A DNA stretch of 64,000 nt from RYN-230 sp963851025. Lineage in GTDB: Bacteria > Actinomycetota > Actinomycetes > Streptosporangiales > Streptosporangiaceae. The stretch spans positions 372,001 to 436,000 of the forward strand of contig CAWKOA010000006.1 in the NCBI GenBank assembly GCA_963851025.1, read 5' to 3'. Every line of letters begins with the position of its first letter. The first letter of the stretch is position 1. Below the pieces are notes generated by a model. It made no database searches. It worked only from the letters and a program-made list of their open reading frames with translations, and was not told the DNA's origin. Made by a program: the position numbers and the translations under genes. This document shows positions 16,809 to 27,421 of this stretch, piece by piece.

Positions 16809-19627
16809 TCAGGTAAGCCGTTGCTCACCATCGGCTCGGCGACGCGCCCCGGCCCGGGGGGATCCCAGGCGGGCTCGCCGGGGCGGCCCGCACGGGACAG
16901 GAACAGCCCGGCGATCAGCAGCGCGATGATCAGCGTGGTCGCCCCGAAGGACAGCGCGAACCCCATCCGGAACCCCGGCGGCCGGTAGCTCCAGATCACG
17001 ACGCCCCGCCCGGCCGGCACGTCGACGGCCTGGACGAGCCCGTCCCGGTGCACGGCCAGCGCGGCCGGCGCGCCGTGGCGGGGACGCCAGGTCGCGGTCC
17101 ACCCGGCCGTGGCCGCCACCGACCGGATGACCCGGACGCCGCGGGGAGAGGAGACGTCGGCCACGGCCGGGCTGCCGGCCGGCCCGGCTACCGCCCGGAC
17201 CGCGGCGCCCGAGACGGACCGGCCCGGCAGCGCCTGGAGGCCGAGCGGGCCCCGGGCGAAATGGTCCACGAAGACCGCGAAGGGGCCGTCGTGGCCCGCG
17301 TATCCCCAGCGGGGCGGGATCAGGGCGTCTTGCAGCTGCCCGTCGGCCACGAACACCCGCCCGCCGGTGTCGGCGACCGACGCCGGGCCGAGCCGGGCCG
17401 CCCGGCCGCCCGCCTGCGCGACCACGGCGACGCTGGTCAGCGGGCGGGGCAGGGTGATGGCCAGCCGGTGGGCCCCGGCCGCGGCCGCGGGGAACCAGCG
17501 GGTCGCGCCGCGGGTGGTCAGCAGGCCGATCTCGCGTGCCCGGCGGCCGCGTCCTGCCTGGCGTCCGCGTCCGGCACCTCCAGCCGGGTCACGCCGAGCG
17601 GCGCGGCGAAGTACCAGGTGGCCTGGTGGCGCGGGGCGAGGTCACGCTGGCCGGTGCCCGGCAGGCCGGAGGAGGCTGCGGATCCCCCGGCCTCGGTGGC
17701 CAGGTAGGCGGGCAGCGTGAGGAGGACGGAGGTGTCGAGCTGGTCGAGGACACCGTCCTGCACGGCCCGGGGGTCGAGCACGTCCTGCCCCTCGCCGGCG
17801 GCCTGGTGGGACCCGGTGGCCGAGGCGTAGAAGCCCGAGACGAGCGAGGAGTAGCCCTGGACCGACGGGGTGCCGCTGATGACGTTCAGATCGGGCGCGC
17901 CGAGCCGGGAGAGGCTGTGCCCGTCCAGCTGGTCCGGGTCGTAGATCGCGAAACGGCCCGGGTATCCCAGGGCCGCGACGGGACGCGCCGCCGCCGGGGC
18001 CCGGGCCGCGGCCGGATGGGCCGCCACGGCCGGGGCCGCAGCGCCCGCTGCCGCCGCCGTCTGGCTGGAGGCCGCGCTGGTGCCGTGGCCGGCCGGGCCG
18101 GGACCGACGGCGACCACGCCGAGCAGCGTGAACACGACCAGGTCGGCCAGCACGAAACCGGCCAGCCAGCGTGAGCGCGGCCCCGGCCGGAGACGCCGGC
18201 CGCCGATCACCAGCGCGATGGCTCCCGCTCCGAGCAGCGCGGACGGGACGAGCCACGGCTTGAGCAGGCCAGCGAGGCCGCCGGCGGCCGGGCCCGCCCG
18301 CAGCCAGTGCAGCAGGCCCGCGCCCCAGGACAGGCCGAGGACGGCCACCGCGATCACGGCCAGCGGCGGCAGCAGGGCGAGGACGGTCTCCAGGTCGGGC
18401 CCGCGGCGGCCGCGGATCCGGAGGAACCGCCGGCTGCCCTCGCTGAGCGGGTGGCTGGCCCAGTACGCCAGGAGCACGGCCAGCGCGAGGTCCGCGATGA
18501 GGATGTTCCGGCTCTGCAGCCGCTGGCCGCCGAACAGCGGCACGTGCACGAGCAGGTCACCGACCGGGGTGTTGCCGCCGAGCGCGAGCACGATCCCGGC
18601 CAGCGCCATGACGTGCCACACGAGCCACTCCGGCGGGCGCGGCCGCAGCCGGACCCGGCCGAGCAGCGCGAGCGCGGCCACCAGCGGCAGGATCCCGACG
18701 TAGCCCGTGACCTCGGCCAGGTTGTAGTTCGCGAAGAAAGCCGGCTGGCCGAACGAGCCGGACCCGCCCAGCAGGTCCGGCACCAGCATCAGCAGCAGCC
18801 ACCGGTGCGGGAGCGAGCCCGAGTTGAACAGGGCGGCCGAGCTCGCGCCGCGCTGGGACGAGGCCACCACGGCCAGGCCGGGCAGCCACTGGACCGCGCC
18901 GAGGCACGCGCCCAGCGCCAGGCCGGCCGCCACCGAGAGCGCCGCCGGGCCCCAGCGGCGGCCGAGCCGGGCGATCTGCCAGACCGCGTAGATCGCGATG
19001 ACCACGCCCGCGTCGTCGATGGCCCGCGGCTCCCCGGCCAGGATGGTCAGGCCGAACGCCCCGGCCAGGGCCGCGGTCCAGGCCAGCCGGGAGGCCATGC
19101 GTGCGCGGCCCGGTCAGCCGCAGGACGCACAGCAGCTGCAGCGGCACCCAGCTCATGCCGGCCACCAGCCCGAAGTGGGCCACCTGGGCCGACATGGCCC
19201 CGGCGAAGGCGAACGAGAGCGCACCGAGCACGGCCGGCACCCGCCCCAGGCGGCAGGCCCGCAGGAAAGCGAACATCCCGGTCCCGGCCACCGCCCAGGT
19301 CAGGATCATGTTCAGGGTCCACGCGGCCACGGCGGGGGCGACGGCGAACAGGAACGTGAACGGGTACGCGGCCCCGGCGTTCCAGCCGGCCAGCAGCGGG
19401 GCGCCACTCCAGATGTACGGGTCGTACAGCGGCAGGTGGCCGCTGCGGATCTCGTGCCCGGCCAGCACCCGCAGCGGGAAGTTCTGCGTCAGGTCGTCAC
19501 CGGGCAGGACGGGATGCCCGAGCAGCGCGGGCACCCCGTACACGAGCACGGGCAGCGCGATGAGCAGGAGGATGGCCGCGGCGTCGCCGTGCCAGCGCCG
19601 GGCCGCGCGGGAGCCGGGCACCAGCAA
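16809..19627 (-). pseudogene. YfhO-family membrane protein (frameshifted)
   Basis: A large membrane protein of the bacterial YfhO/GT-C-like family, implicated in glycosylation of cell-wall polymers. The N-terminal part (PVLPGDDLTQNFPLR, SGHLPLYDPYIWSGAPLLAG) has the family's first-loop Asp residues and YDPY motif. Then come about twelve hydrophobic segments with GYVGILPLVAALALLG and GGQRLQSRNI, and an extracellular beta-rich C-terminal domain with a final helix. Frames change near 19105, 17525 and 16840. I take the end as the TGA at 16809, since the frame otherwise runs through the next gene. TTG or the following GTG near 19621 is the start. Lipid-linked sugar transfer is the likely role. Confidence 0.75.
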
Positions 19628-19726
19628 GGTTCGCGTTACTGATGTGAGTGACAGCTGGGGACCCCAACATGAGCGACTCTGGCGTGGGTGAGCTGCCAGG
19701 CTACCGGGGATCTTGGTGCTGACCTG

Positions 19727-20713
19727 CTAGACCCCGCCATCTGCCGGAAACGGCTGGCCACCGACGTCCGCCTGGCCGTGCGCGACGAGCCAGGCCAGGG
19801 CCTCGTGCAGGGCGCCGAGCGGGCTGTAGCGCGGCTGGTAGCCGAGCACGTCGCGGGCCCGGGCGATGCTCGCGGTGATGCTGCGGGCCGTGTGCTCGCG
19901 GGTGGTCTCCGCGGGCCCGGAACCGGCCCGGCGCTCGAACTCCGGCCAGTCCACGAAGTCCAGTACCGGCTCGCGGCCGAACCAGCGCGCGACGCCGTCG
20001 GCCAGCCCGCGCAGCGTCATGGCCTGCTCGGCCACCACGTGGAAGCTGGCCCCGATGGCCGCCGGCCGGGACAGCGCCCGCTCGAAGGCCTGCGCCACGT
20101 CGTCGGCGTGCACGTGATGCAGGACGCCCAGCCCGTGATCGGGCAGCGCCAGCGGCTGCCCGGTGGCCAGGCTGGTCCAGGCGGCCGGGTCCAGGTTGCC
20201 GGCGGGCGTGATCACCGGCCAGCCCGGCCCGCTGATGTGACCCGGGTGCAGCACCACGGCGGGGACCCCGCCCGCCAGCGTCTCGCGGTGCAGCAGCGCC
20301 TCTATCTCCGCCTTGCCGGTGCCGTACTCGCCGTACGCGGTGCGCGGCTCATCCTCGGTGACCGGCACCCGCAGCGCGGGACCATGCACCCAGATGGTCC
20401 CGCAGTGCAGCAGCAGCGGCCGGGACGGGCGCAGCGCGCCGACGAGCTGCCGGGCCGAGGCCGCGGTGAAGCAGACCATGTCGACGACCACGTCGGGGCG
20501 CAGGTCCGCGATCCGGCCGCCGAAGGTGCCCGCGGCGTCCTCCGCGTCCCGGTCTACCGCGACCCGCGTGACCTGGGCCCACTCCGGGGCCGGGTGATAG
20601 GGGTCGCGCAGGCCCCGGCTCAGGGCGATGACCTCGTGACCGCCCCGCACCAGCCGCGGGACCAGGTAGCTGCCGACGTGCCCGGTAGCGCCGATGACCA
20701 CCACGCGACTCAT
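19727..20713 (-). CDS. NAD-dependent epimerase/dehydratase
   Basis: 328 residues, extended short-chain dehydrogenase. It starts MSRVVVIGATGHVGSYLVPR with the GxxGxxG Rossmann motif, and has the catalytic YGTGK (YxxxK) near residue 130 and an HPGHISGPGW substrate loop. These enzymes modify nucleotide-linked sugars, or reduce/epimerise related substrates, in the cytoplasm. It is transcribed just upstream of the YfhO-like gene and diverges from a glycosyltransferase, so nucleotide-sugar supply for surface glycans is a reasonable inference; substrate not determinable. Confidence 0.85.
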   Translation of the reverse strand: MSRVVVIGATGHVGSYLVPRLVRGGHEVIALSRGLRDPYHPAPEWAQVTRVAVDRDAEDAAGTFGGRIADLRPDVVVDMVCFTAASARQLVGALRPSRPLLLHCGTIWVHGPALRVPVTEDEPRTAYGEYGTGKAEIEALLHRETLAGGVPAVVLHPGHISGPGWPVITPAGNLDPAAWTSLATGQPLALPDHGLGVLHHVHADDVAQAFERALSRPAAIGASFHVVAEQAMTLRGLADGVARWFGREPVLDFVDWPEFERRAGSGPAETTREHTARSITASIARARDVLGYQPRYSPLGALHEALAWLVAHGQADVGGQPFPADGGV

Positions 20714-21013
20714 CCAGGTCCTCCCGACCTCGTCCGGTCTCCCTATCCTGCCGGGCCGCGGGCGGCGGTCAAACGGGCGGAACGCGCCGGATCACGCGAC
20801 AGCGTCACCTTTTCGGTCGCGGCGGTGATCGGACCGCCGGGCTCGCGCGTCCTACTGCGTGTAGGCCACGTAATCCAGGCTTCCCGCGCGTCTATTGAAA
20901 CGCCCAAGGCCCCTGCGCCCCGCACCCAGCCGGCTCAGCCGTGACGCAGGAGTACCGGGAAACCTGGCCGGCGACTGCCCAGGCCCGCCGGGCACAGGAC
21001 GCGGAGACCCGTC
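20714..21013. other. divergent intergenic region
   Basis: About 300 bases between the epimerase and the glycosyltransferase. GGAG at 21003-21006 is the ribosome-binding site for the rightward gene. I see no convincing promoter, operator or small gene. Confidence 0.4.
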
Positions 21014-22645
21014 ATGAATGCACAGACGTCGGATACCCGGGCGTCGGCGCCAGCACAGGCCCCGGCCAGCACGGTCGTAGCGGGGCGGACCGCCGCGCAC
21101 CGGCCGGAGCGGCCCACCCGGTGGCACGTCCCCGGCGGATGGCCGCTGCTCCCGGTGCTCATCGCCCAGGCGCTGCTGTCGCTCCGGCTGGTCCGGGCCG
21201 ACACGGCCTTTCAGGACGAGGGCCTGTACCTGTGGGCCGGGCACCTGCAGTGGGCGAACTGGCTGCACGGCACGGCCATCCCGCCGTTCCCCTACTTCTT
21301 CTCCGGCGCGCCCGTGATCTACCCGCCGCTCGGCGCGCTGGCGGACCGCGCGGGCGGCCTGGCCGGGGCCCGGATCCTGTCGCTGGTCTTCATGCTCGGG
21401 GCCACCACGCTGCTGTGGAGCGCGGCCCGGCGGCGGTACGGGCGGCGGGCCGCGTTCTTCGCCGCCGCGCTGTTCGCCGTGCTGGGCCCGACCCTGCACC
21501 TGGGCGCGTTCGCCACCTACGACGCGCTGTCCCTGTTCTTCGTCGCGCTGGCGGCATGGTGCGTGCTGCGGGCCGGGGAACGGGGCGAGGTGCCGGGCCG
21601 CATGATCGCGGCGGGCGCGGCGCTGGCCCTGGCCAACGCCACGTCGTACTCCACGATCCTGTTCGACGTGCTCGTGCCGGTGCTGGCGGTCCTGGCCGCG
21701 TTCCCGGCGCCGGGGGGCCGGGTCGCGCTGCGGCGCGTCGCCATCCTGGCGACCACGGTGATCGCGATCCTGGGCGCCGGGCTGCTGATCGGCGGGAGCA
21801 GCTACCTCAGCGGGTTCCGCCAGACGATCCTGGCCCCGGTCGCGCACACGAACTCGCCGCTGTCCGTGCTGTCCAGCTCCTGGTACTGGGCCGGCCTGCT
21901 GGTCATCCTGGCCGCAGGCGGCGTCATCATCAGCGCGGTGCGGCGGGAGGGACGGGCCCAGACCTGGCTGCTGGCCGTCCTGGCCGCGGCCGCGATCCTG
22001 GGGCCGGCCGAGCAGGCCTGGCTGCACACCGCCGCGCTGCTGAACGAGCACGTGGGCGTGGGCGCCTGGTTCGCGGCCATCGCCGCGGGCTACGCCACCG
22101 ACCGCTTCATCTCGGCCGCGCCGGCCGGCCGGGAGCAGGTCATCACGAGCGCGACCTGCGTGATCGCGCTGGTCTTCCCGGTCTACCTGGGCGCGGTGCA
22201 GTCGTGGTCGTTCGCGACCAGCTGGCCCAACGCGAAAGCCTTCATCGCGGTCTTCCGGCCGCTGGCCGGCCATGGCCACGGGCCGATGCTCGTCGAGGAC
22301 CCCTCTATCGCCAAGTACTACCTGCCGTCCGGCCGGGAGTGGCGGCGCTGGTCCAGCACCCGCACCATCATCCTGCCCTCGGGGGCCATCACCGGCAATC
22401 CGGCCGCGGCGGCGGGCGCGGCCGCGCCCGGCAACGCCTCGATCTTCGCCCGGTACATCGCCAAGGGCTACTTCTCCTATGTCGCCCTCAACTTCACCGA
22501 CACCACCGCCCTGGACCACGGCCTGGCCACGCTGCTGCACCGCAACCCCGACTACCACACCATCGAAGTCGTTCCTTACGGCACCGAGGTCAAGCCGGTC
22601 GGCCTGGGCACCTACGTAATCTGGAAATACGAGCCCCGGCGCTAG
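21014..22645 (+). CDS. GT39/GT-C-like membrane glycosyltransferase
   Basis: 543 residues. A basic cytoplasmic lead is followed by a first helix and the large-loop motif RADTAFQDEGLYLWAGHLQW, which holds the Asp-Glu pair typical of dolichyl-phosphate-mannose and ArnT-type GT-C transferases. About ten further hydrophobic segments follow (e.g. LLVILAAGGVIISAV), then a C-terminal extracellular domain. It should transfer a sugar from a polyprenyl-phosphate donor to an outer-face acceptor. GGAG 7 nt upstream supports the ATG. Its TAG stop overlaps the former stop of the convergent DUF2332 gene through a shared ctag (22642-22645). Confidence 0.82.
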   Translation: MNAQTSDTRASAPAQAPASTVVAGRTAAHRPERPTRWHVPGGWPLLPVLIAQALLSLRLVRADTAFQDEGLYLWAGHLQWANWLHGTAIPPFPYFFSGAPVIYPPLGALADRAGGLAGARILSLVFMLGATTLLWSAARRRYGRRAAFFAAALFAVLGPTLHLGAFATYDALSLFFVALAAWCVLRAGERGEVPGRMIAAGAALALANATSYSTILFDVLVPVLAVLAAFPAPGGRVALRRVAILATTVIAILGAGLLIGGSSYLSGFRQTILAPVAHTNSPLSVLSSSWYWAGLLVILAAGGVIISAVRREGRAQTWLLAVLAAAAILGPAEQAWLHTAALLNEHVGVGAWFAAIAAGYATDRFISAAPAGREQVITSATCVIALVFPVYLGAVQSWSFATSWPNAKAFIAVFRPLAGHGHGPMLVEDPSIAKYYLPSGREWRRWSSTRTIILPSGAITGNPAAAAGAAAPGNASIFARYIAKGYFSYVALNFTDTTALDHGLATLLHRNPDYHTIEVVPYGTEVKPVGLGTYVIWKYEPRR

Positions 22646-23824
22646 GCCAGCCACCCGATCAGGCCAGCACTCGGTAAGGCCAGCACTCGGTAAGGCCAGC
22701 CACTCGATCCACTCACCCGACGGGTGGGCCCGGGCCAGCAGCCGGGCCCGATCGGGGCCGCCGGGGCGGCTGGCACCGCCGAAGGTCCGCTCCCCCAGCA
22801 CGGCGAAGACGCCGTGGCGCTGGTAGTCGCGGACCAGCTCGGCGGGCAGCGCGATGCCCTGCACGCTGTCCCGGCCGGACGGGCCGAGCGGGACAAGCGG
22901 GTCCAGCGACAGCCAGGTGACCGGGCGGGTCCGCCCGGCGTCGGCCATGACGGCGGCCAGCTCCGCGCGCTGCGGCGCCGGGAGGAAGACCGCCAGGTAA
23001 GCATCGGTCACGATGACCCGGCGGCCGGGCGGGAAGCTGTCCAGCACGGCCGGCAGCGCAGCCACGACGTCACCCGCGACGAGCCGCGCCGGGTAGCGCC
23101 GGGCCACCTCGATCGCGGCGGCCAGCCGGGCCAGCGCGGATGCCTCCGGCGGCGCGCACGCCTCCAGCCAGGACCGCGCCGCCGGGTTCCCCGGGTCCAG
23201 CGGGTTGCGGTCGATGCCGACCCGCTCGGCGATGGGCGGCAGCACGGCCCGCGGGGGCGGCCGGGAGCCGCGGACCTCGCAGCGCAGGGTCATGGCCGCG
23301 CTGCGCGGGCCGGTGGGCTGGCCGCCCACCAGATAGCGGTAGCGGTCCAGGTGCAGGCCCAGCCCGGCGCCGGTGCCCAGGTCGGCCAGGCCGACCAGGC
23401 CGGTGCGCGAGACCACGGCCGCGGCCACGCCCAGCGCCATCTGGGTGCACCGGGCCACCTCGCTCATCTGGTAGCGGCGGCCCTGGCATTCCGCCGCGAT
23501 ATCGTCCGCCCGGGCCGACAGGAACGCCTGGGCGGCCCGGGCGAAGCCGTCGTCGAACCGGGGCTGCGGGGTTCCCGGCTCGGGGAAATAGGCGGCCAGC
23601 GGGGCGGGCCTGTCCCGGCGGACCAGGTACGAGATGGCCGCGCTGGCCAGCAGGGCGGGCAGCCGGTCGGGCGGCAGCCCGGCCAGCCGGCCGAGCAGCT
23701 CGTCGTGCGCCGCGATGGCCTGGAACAGGCCGGCCGTGAGCCGCCAGGACTCGGGCGCGCCGTCCGGTGACCAGCCGGCCGCCACCTCCAGGGCCTGGGC
23801 CCGGATCTCCTCCACCGCGGACAT
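22642..23824 (-). pseudogene. DUF2332 family protein with displaced stop codon
   Basis: A DUF2332 protein: FDDGFARAAQAFLSARADDIAAE, then LADLGTGAGLGLHLDRYRY (SAM-like glycine motif of this family), GIDRNPLDPGNPAARSWLEA, and the terminal motif ARAHPSGEWIEWL. The family normally ends just after this motif. Here a 16-bp unit is duplicated at the very end; removing one copy restores the frame to the TAG at 22642-22644 (388 codons plus stop). As written, the frame instead runs ~1.8 kb on, antisense to the glycosyltransferase, to 20852. Start ATG 23822-23824. Function unknown; methyltransferase-like fold is a family-level guess. Confidence 0.78.
22644..22709. repeat. four tandem 16-17-bp units at convergent gene ends
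   Basis: Units beginning aggccag lie at 22644-22660, 22661-22676, 22677-22692 and 22693-22709. The two central ones (aggccagcactcggta) are identical 16-mers; the outer two are 17 bp and related. The array sits between the glycosyltransferase stop and the DUF2332 C-terminal motif. Confidence 0.9.
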
Positions 23825-23868
23825 GTCACCACGATAAGTTCCGTTAGAGTTACAAAAGGTGCGCGGGG

Positions 23869-24697
23869 TCAGAATTCCACGCGGGCGTCGGAGTCCACGG
23901 CCGCGTCCTCGCCGCGATCGAGCGCGGCCAGCGCGGCCATCTCGGCGTCGCTGAGGCTGAAGCCGAAGATCTGCAGGTTGGCCTGCTGGCGTTCCGGGCG
24001 GGCGGACTTGGGGATCACCGCGATGCCCTGCTGCACCGCCCAGCGCAGGACCACCTGGGCGGGGGTGACGTCATGGGCGCGGGCGATGGCGGCCACCACG
24101 GGCGACCCGGGCACCTGATGACCGATCCCGAGCGGCCCCCACGCCTGCGGGAGCACCCCGGCGCCCTCCAGGTAGGCGACGGTGGCGCCGCGCGGCAGGG
24201 CCGGGGACAGCTCGATCTGGTCCACGGCCGGGGCCACGCCGGTCGCCTCGATCAGGGCGCCGACGTGGGCGGGCTTGAAGTTCGAGACCCCGGCCGAGCG
24301 GATCAGCCCCTCGGCGGCGAGTTCCAGCATGGCCTCGTAGGATTCGGCGAACAGGCCGAGCCGCGGCAGCGGCCAGTGGATGAGGTACAGGTCCAGGTAG
24401 TCCAGGCGCAGCCGGTCCAGGCTGGCGGCCAGCGCGGCCCGGGTGCTTGCGCCGGCCGTGGTCGGCGCCGCGCAGCTTGCTGGTGATGAACAGGTCCCCG
24501 CGGTCCGCCCCGCTGCGCCGGATCGCCTCGCCGACCGCCCACTCGTTGCCGTATTTCGCCGCGGTGTCCAGCAGCCGGTAGCCGGCCGAGATCGCCCGGG
24601 CCATGGCCGCGGCACCGGCCGCGCCGTCCATCCCGTAGGTGCCCAGCCCCAGCAGCGGCATGTCGAAGCCGGAGTTGAGCGTGCGGGCCGGGATCAT
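23869..24697 (-). pseudogene. aldo/keto reductase (one frameshift)
   Basis: An NADPH-dependent aldo/keto reductase. From ATG 24695-24697: NSGFDMPLLGLGTYGM, LLDTAAKYGNEWAVG with the catalytic Asp and Tyr, ITSKLRGADHG with the catalytic Lys, then after a +1 shift near 24465 YLDLYLIHWPLP with the catalytic His, SNFKPAHV, and the cofactor motif AVIPKSARPERQQANL. One extra C explains the shift. The ATG overlaps the rhamnosidase stop (ATGA), so it is the last gene of the rhamnoside operon, where it could reduce or oxidise the liberated sugar. Repaired length ~275 aa is normal. Confidence 0.82.
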
Positions 24698-27421
24698 GGC
24701 CGCGGGCCGGTGAACTCGTGCGTCCCCGGAGCCGACCTGGAACACCGCCTCCTCGGACACCGGGCAGCGCCGGGGAAGCCGGCGACTGCCGCGGGCCCGC
24801 GCGCCGGCCGCGTCCCGGACCAGCCGCCGCGTCCGGGCTGGGCACCCGGACACTGGCCACGGCGTTGGGCGGGATCTCGACCCGGAACCGGAACTGGTCC
24901 GCCGTCGAGCCGCCATCCGCTGCGGATCAGCCCGCGCACCGACTCGTAGCTGCCGCGGGCCCAGCGCAGCGAGCCGCCCGGGTGCGGGCGGATCAGCAGC
25001 CGCTGGAAACCGGCCGACCCCGGCTCCTGGTCGATGCCGAGGACGAAGCGGTACAGCCACTCGCCGACCGAGCCGAGCGCGTAGTGGTTGAAGGAGTTCA
25101 TCGAGGCGGACTGGAAACCGCGTTCGGCGGTCCAGCCGTCCCAGCGCTCCCAGATCGTGGTCGCCCCGTGGTCGATCATGTACCGCCAGGAGGGGGCGGA
25201 GCGCTGTTCCAGCAGCCGGTAGGCCACCTCGTCGTGCCCGGTGGAGCTGAGCACCGGCAGCAGGTAGCCCACGCCCACGAACCCGGTGGACAGGTGCCAG
25301 TCCGCGCGCCGGATCGCCTCCACCAGGTGGCCGGCCGCGGCCTCGCGCAGCTCCTCCGGGGATGAGCTGCATGTGCAGGCCGAGGACGTAGGCGGTCTGG
25401 GTGCCGGAGGCGATCTGGCCGTCGGCGGCCAGGAACGCGCCGGCGAACGCGGCCCCGATCTTGGCGCGGAGCGCCCGGTACCCGGCGGCCTGCTCCGGGC
25501 GGCCGGTGGCCTCGGCGATCCCGGCCATCAGCGCGGCGTCGTAGCGCCCAGTAGGCCGTGGCCAGCAGCTCGCGCGGGGTCTCGTCGTCGCCCGGCGCGA
25601 GCCAGTCGTTGTAGCCGTTGCCGAGGTTGCGGGTGCGCAGGTAGTCGGGATTCTCCCGTTCCAGCAGATCCATCCAGCGGGTCATCGCGGCGAAGTGCCG
25701 GTGCAGGATCGCGGTGTCGCCGTACATGGTGTGCAGCGTCCACGGGACGATCACGCCCGCGTCTCCCCAGGCGGGCGACCCGGCCCAGGGGATGTTGAGC
25801 CGGGGCGCGATGTCGGGGAACGCCCCGGACGTCGTGCTGCGCGTCGGCCACGTCATCGAGCCACTTGGCGAAGAACGCGGCGACGTCCCGGTTGTAGCAG
25901 GCGGTGCGGGCGAAGATCTGGGCGTCGCCCAGCCAGCCGAGCCGCTCGTCGCGCTGCGGGCAGTCGGTGGGCACGCTGATGAAGTTGCCGCGCTGGCCCC
26001 AGTCGATGTTGCGCGCAACAGCTGGCCGAGCCAGTCCGCCGAGCTCTCGAACGAGCCGGTGGCCGGGATGTCGGAGTGCACCACCCGGGCCACGATGTCG
26101 CCCGGGCCCGGCTGGCCGGGGTAGCCGGAGATCTCGGCGTACCGGAACCCGTGCAGGGTGAACCGCGGCTCGAGGACCTGCCGGGCCGCCGGCGGTGACG
26201 AACTCGTCGGTCTGCCGGGCGGTGCGCAGGTTGCTCGGTGTACAGGCGGCCGCCGGCGGCCAGCACCTCGGCGTGCCGGATGCGCACGCAGGCGCCGGCC
26301 GGGCCGTCGGCGGCGACCCGCAGCCAGCCGGGCAGGTTCTGGCCGAAGTCGGCGATGTAGCCGCCCGGCGCCGTCCGCGGTCACGCTGACCGGCGCGATC
26401 TCCTGCGGTCACCCGGACCGGCGGCCCGGGGTCGGCGACCAGCGGCCTGCCGTCGCGGTCCCGGCAGCGGACCGGGCGCCAGCCGGCCGTCGTCGAAGCC
26501 GGGGGCGTCCCAGCCGTGCGGCTCGCGGGCCAGGTCGTGCCGCTCGCCCATGAGCAGGTCGGCGTGCCGGATCGCGGCGAACCGGGCCCGCCAGCGCGCC
26601 GTCGGTGACGACCCACTGGCTGGTGCCGTCGGCGAAGCCGATGACCAGCTGGGCCAGGAACTCCGGGCGCGGCGCCGTAGTGCGCGCCGGCCCGCTTGGC
26701 GTCGAACCCGACGAAGCCCGAGTACCACCCGTCGGCCAGCAGCGCGCCGAGCACGTTCTCGCCCGGCCGCAGCAGCCCGGTCACGTCGTAGGTCTGGTAC
26801 GGCGATCCGCTGCGCGTAGTCGGTCCAGCCCGGGCGCGAGGACGGCGTCCCCCACGCGCTCACCGTTCAGCCTGCGCCTCGTACAGGCCCAGCGCGGTCA
26901 CGTAGAGCCGGGCCGAGGCCACCGGCTGGCTGACCGTGAAGCTCCGGCGCAGGTAGGGAGCGGGGTTCAGGGCGTGACGCAGCGGGTCGGCCGGGCCGTC
27001 GCCGGCGGGCGGCCGGAACTCCTCCCGGACCTGGCCCAGCCCGATCCAGGACGCGCGCCAGCCCGTCGGCCGGGTCCAGTTCCACCTCGAACCGGGCCGG
27101 CTCGCTCCACGGCGACACCGCCTGGTCCTCGTCCCAGACCCGGACCCGCCAGGAGTAGCGGCCGCCGCGGGCCAGCGGGCGGCCCTGGTAGCGGATGTCG
27201 GCCTGGTCGGCGGAGGCGACCCGGCCGCTGTCCCAGGCGGCCGCCGGCCACCGCCGGCCCGGCCACTCCGGTGACCACCACCTGGTAGCCGGTCTGGCGC
27301 CCGGCCGTGGCCGGCCGCCTTCCAGCAGCCAGCTCAGCCGGACCCGGTCGGGGGCCACGCCGAGCGGGTTGACCAGGTGGGCGCAGCGGAGCCCGGCCGG
27401 CAGCAGGGGGGAGGTGGTCAC
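24694..27421 (-). pseudogene. GH78 alpha-L-rhamnosidase (heavily frameshifted)
   Basis: An alpha-L-rhamnosidase of ~900 residues broken by many single-base shifts. Family landmarks in order across the frames: LVNPLGVAPDRVRLSW (N-terminal), GENVLGALLADGWYSGFVGF (rhamnosidase N-domain), GFRYAEISGYPG, then the catalytic (alpha/alpha)6 part with SVPTDCPQRDERLGWLGD, the acidic DERLGWxGD catalytic motif, SGAFPDIAPR, WGDAGVIVPW, TIWERWDGW and MNSFNHYALGSVGEW. No signal peptide is visible, so imported oligosaccharides would be cleaved in the cytoplasm. The GTG start overlaps the upstream permease stop (GTGA) and the stop overlaps the reductase start. The long conserved stretches suggest recent decay or sequencing error. 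Confidence 0.85.

Noticed and set aside
20852..22641. Extension of the DUF2332 frame by ~600 residues
   Set aside because: Lies antisense to the intact glycosyltransferase and appears only because the 16-bp duplication displaced the stop; composition is that of a shadow.
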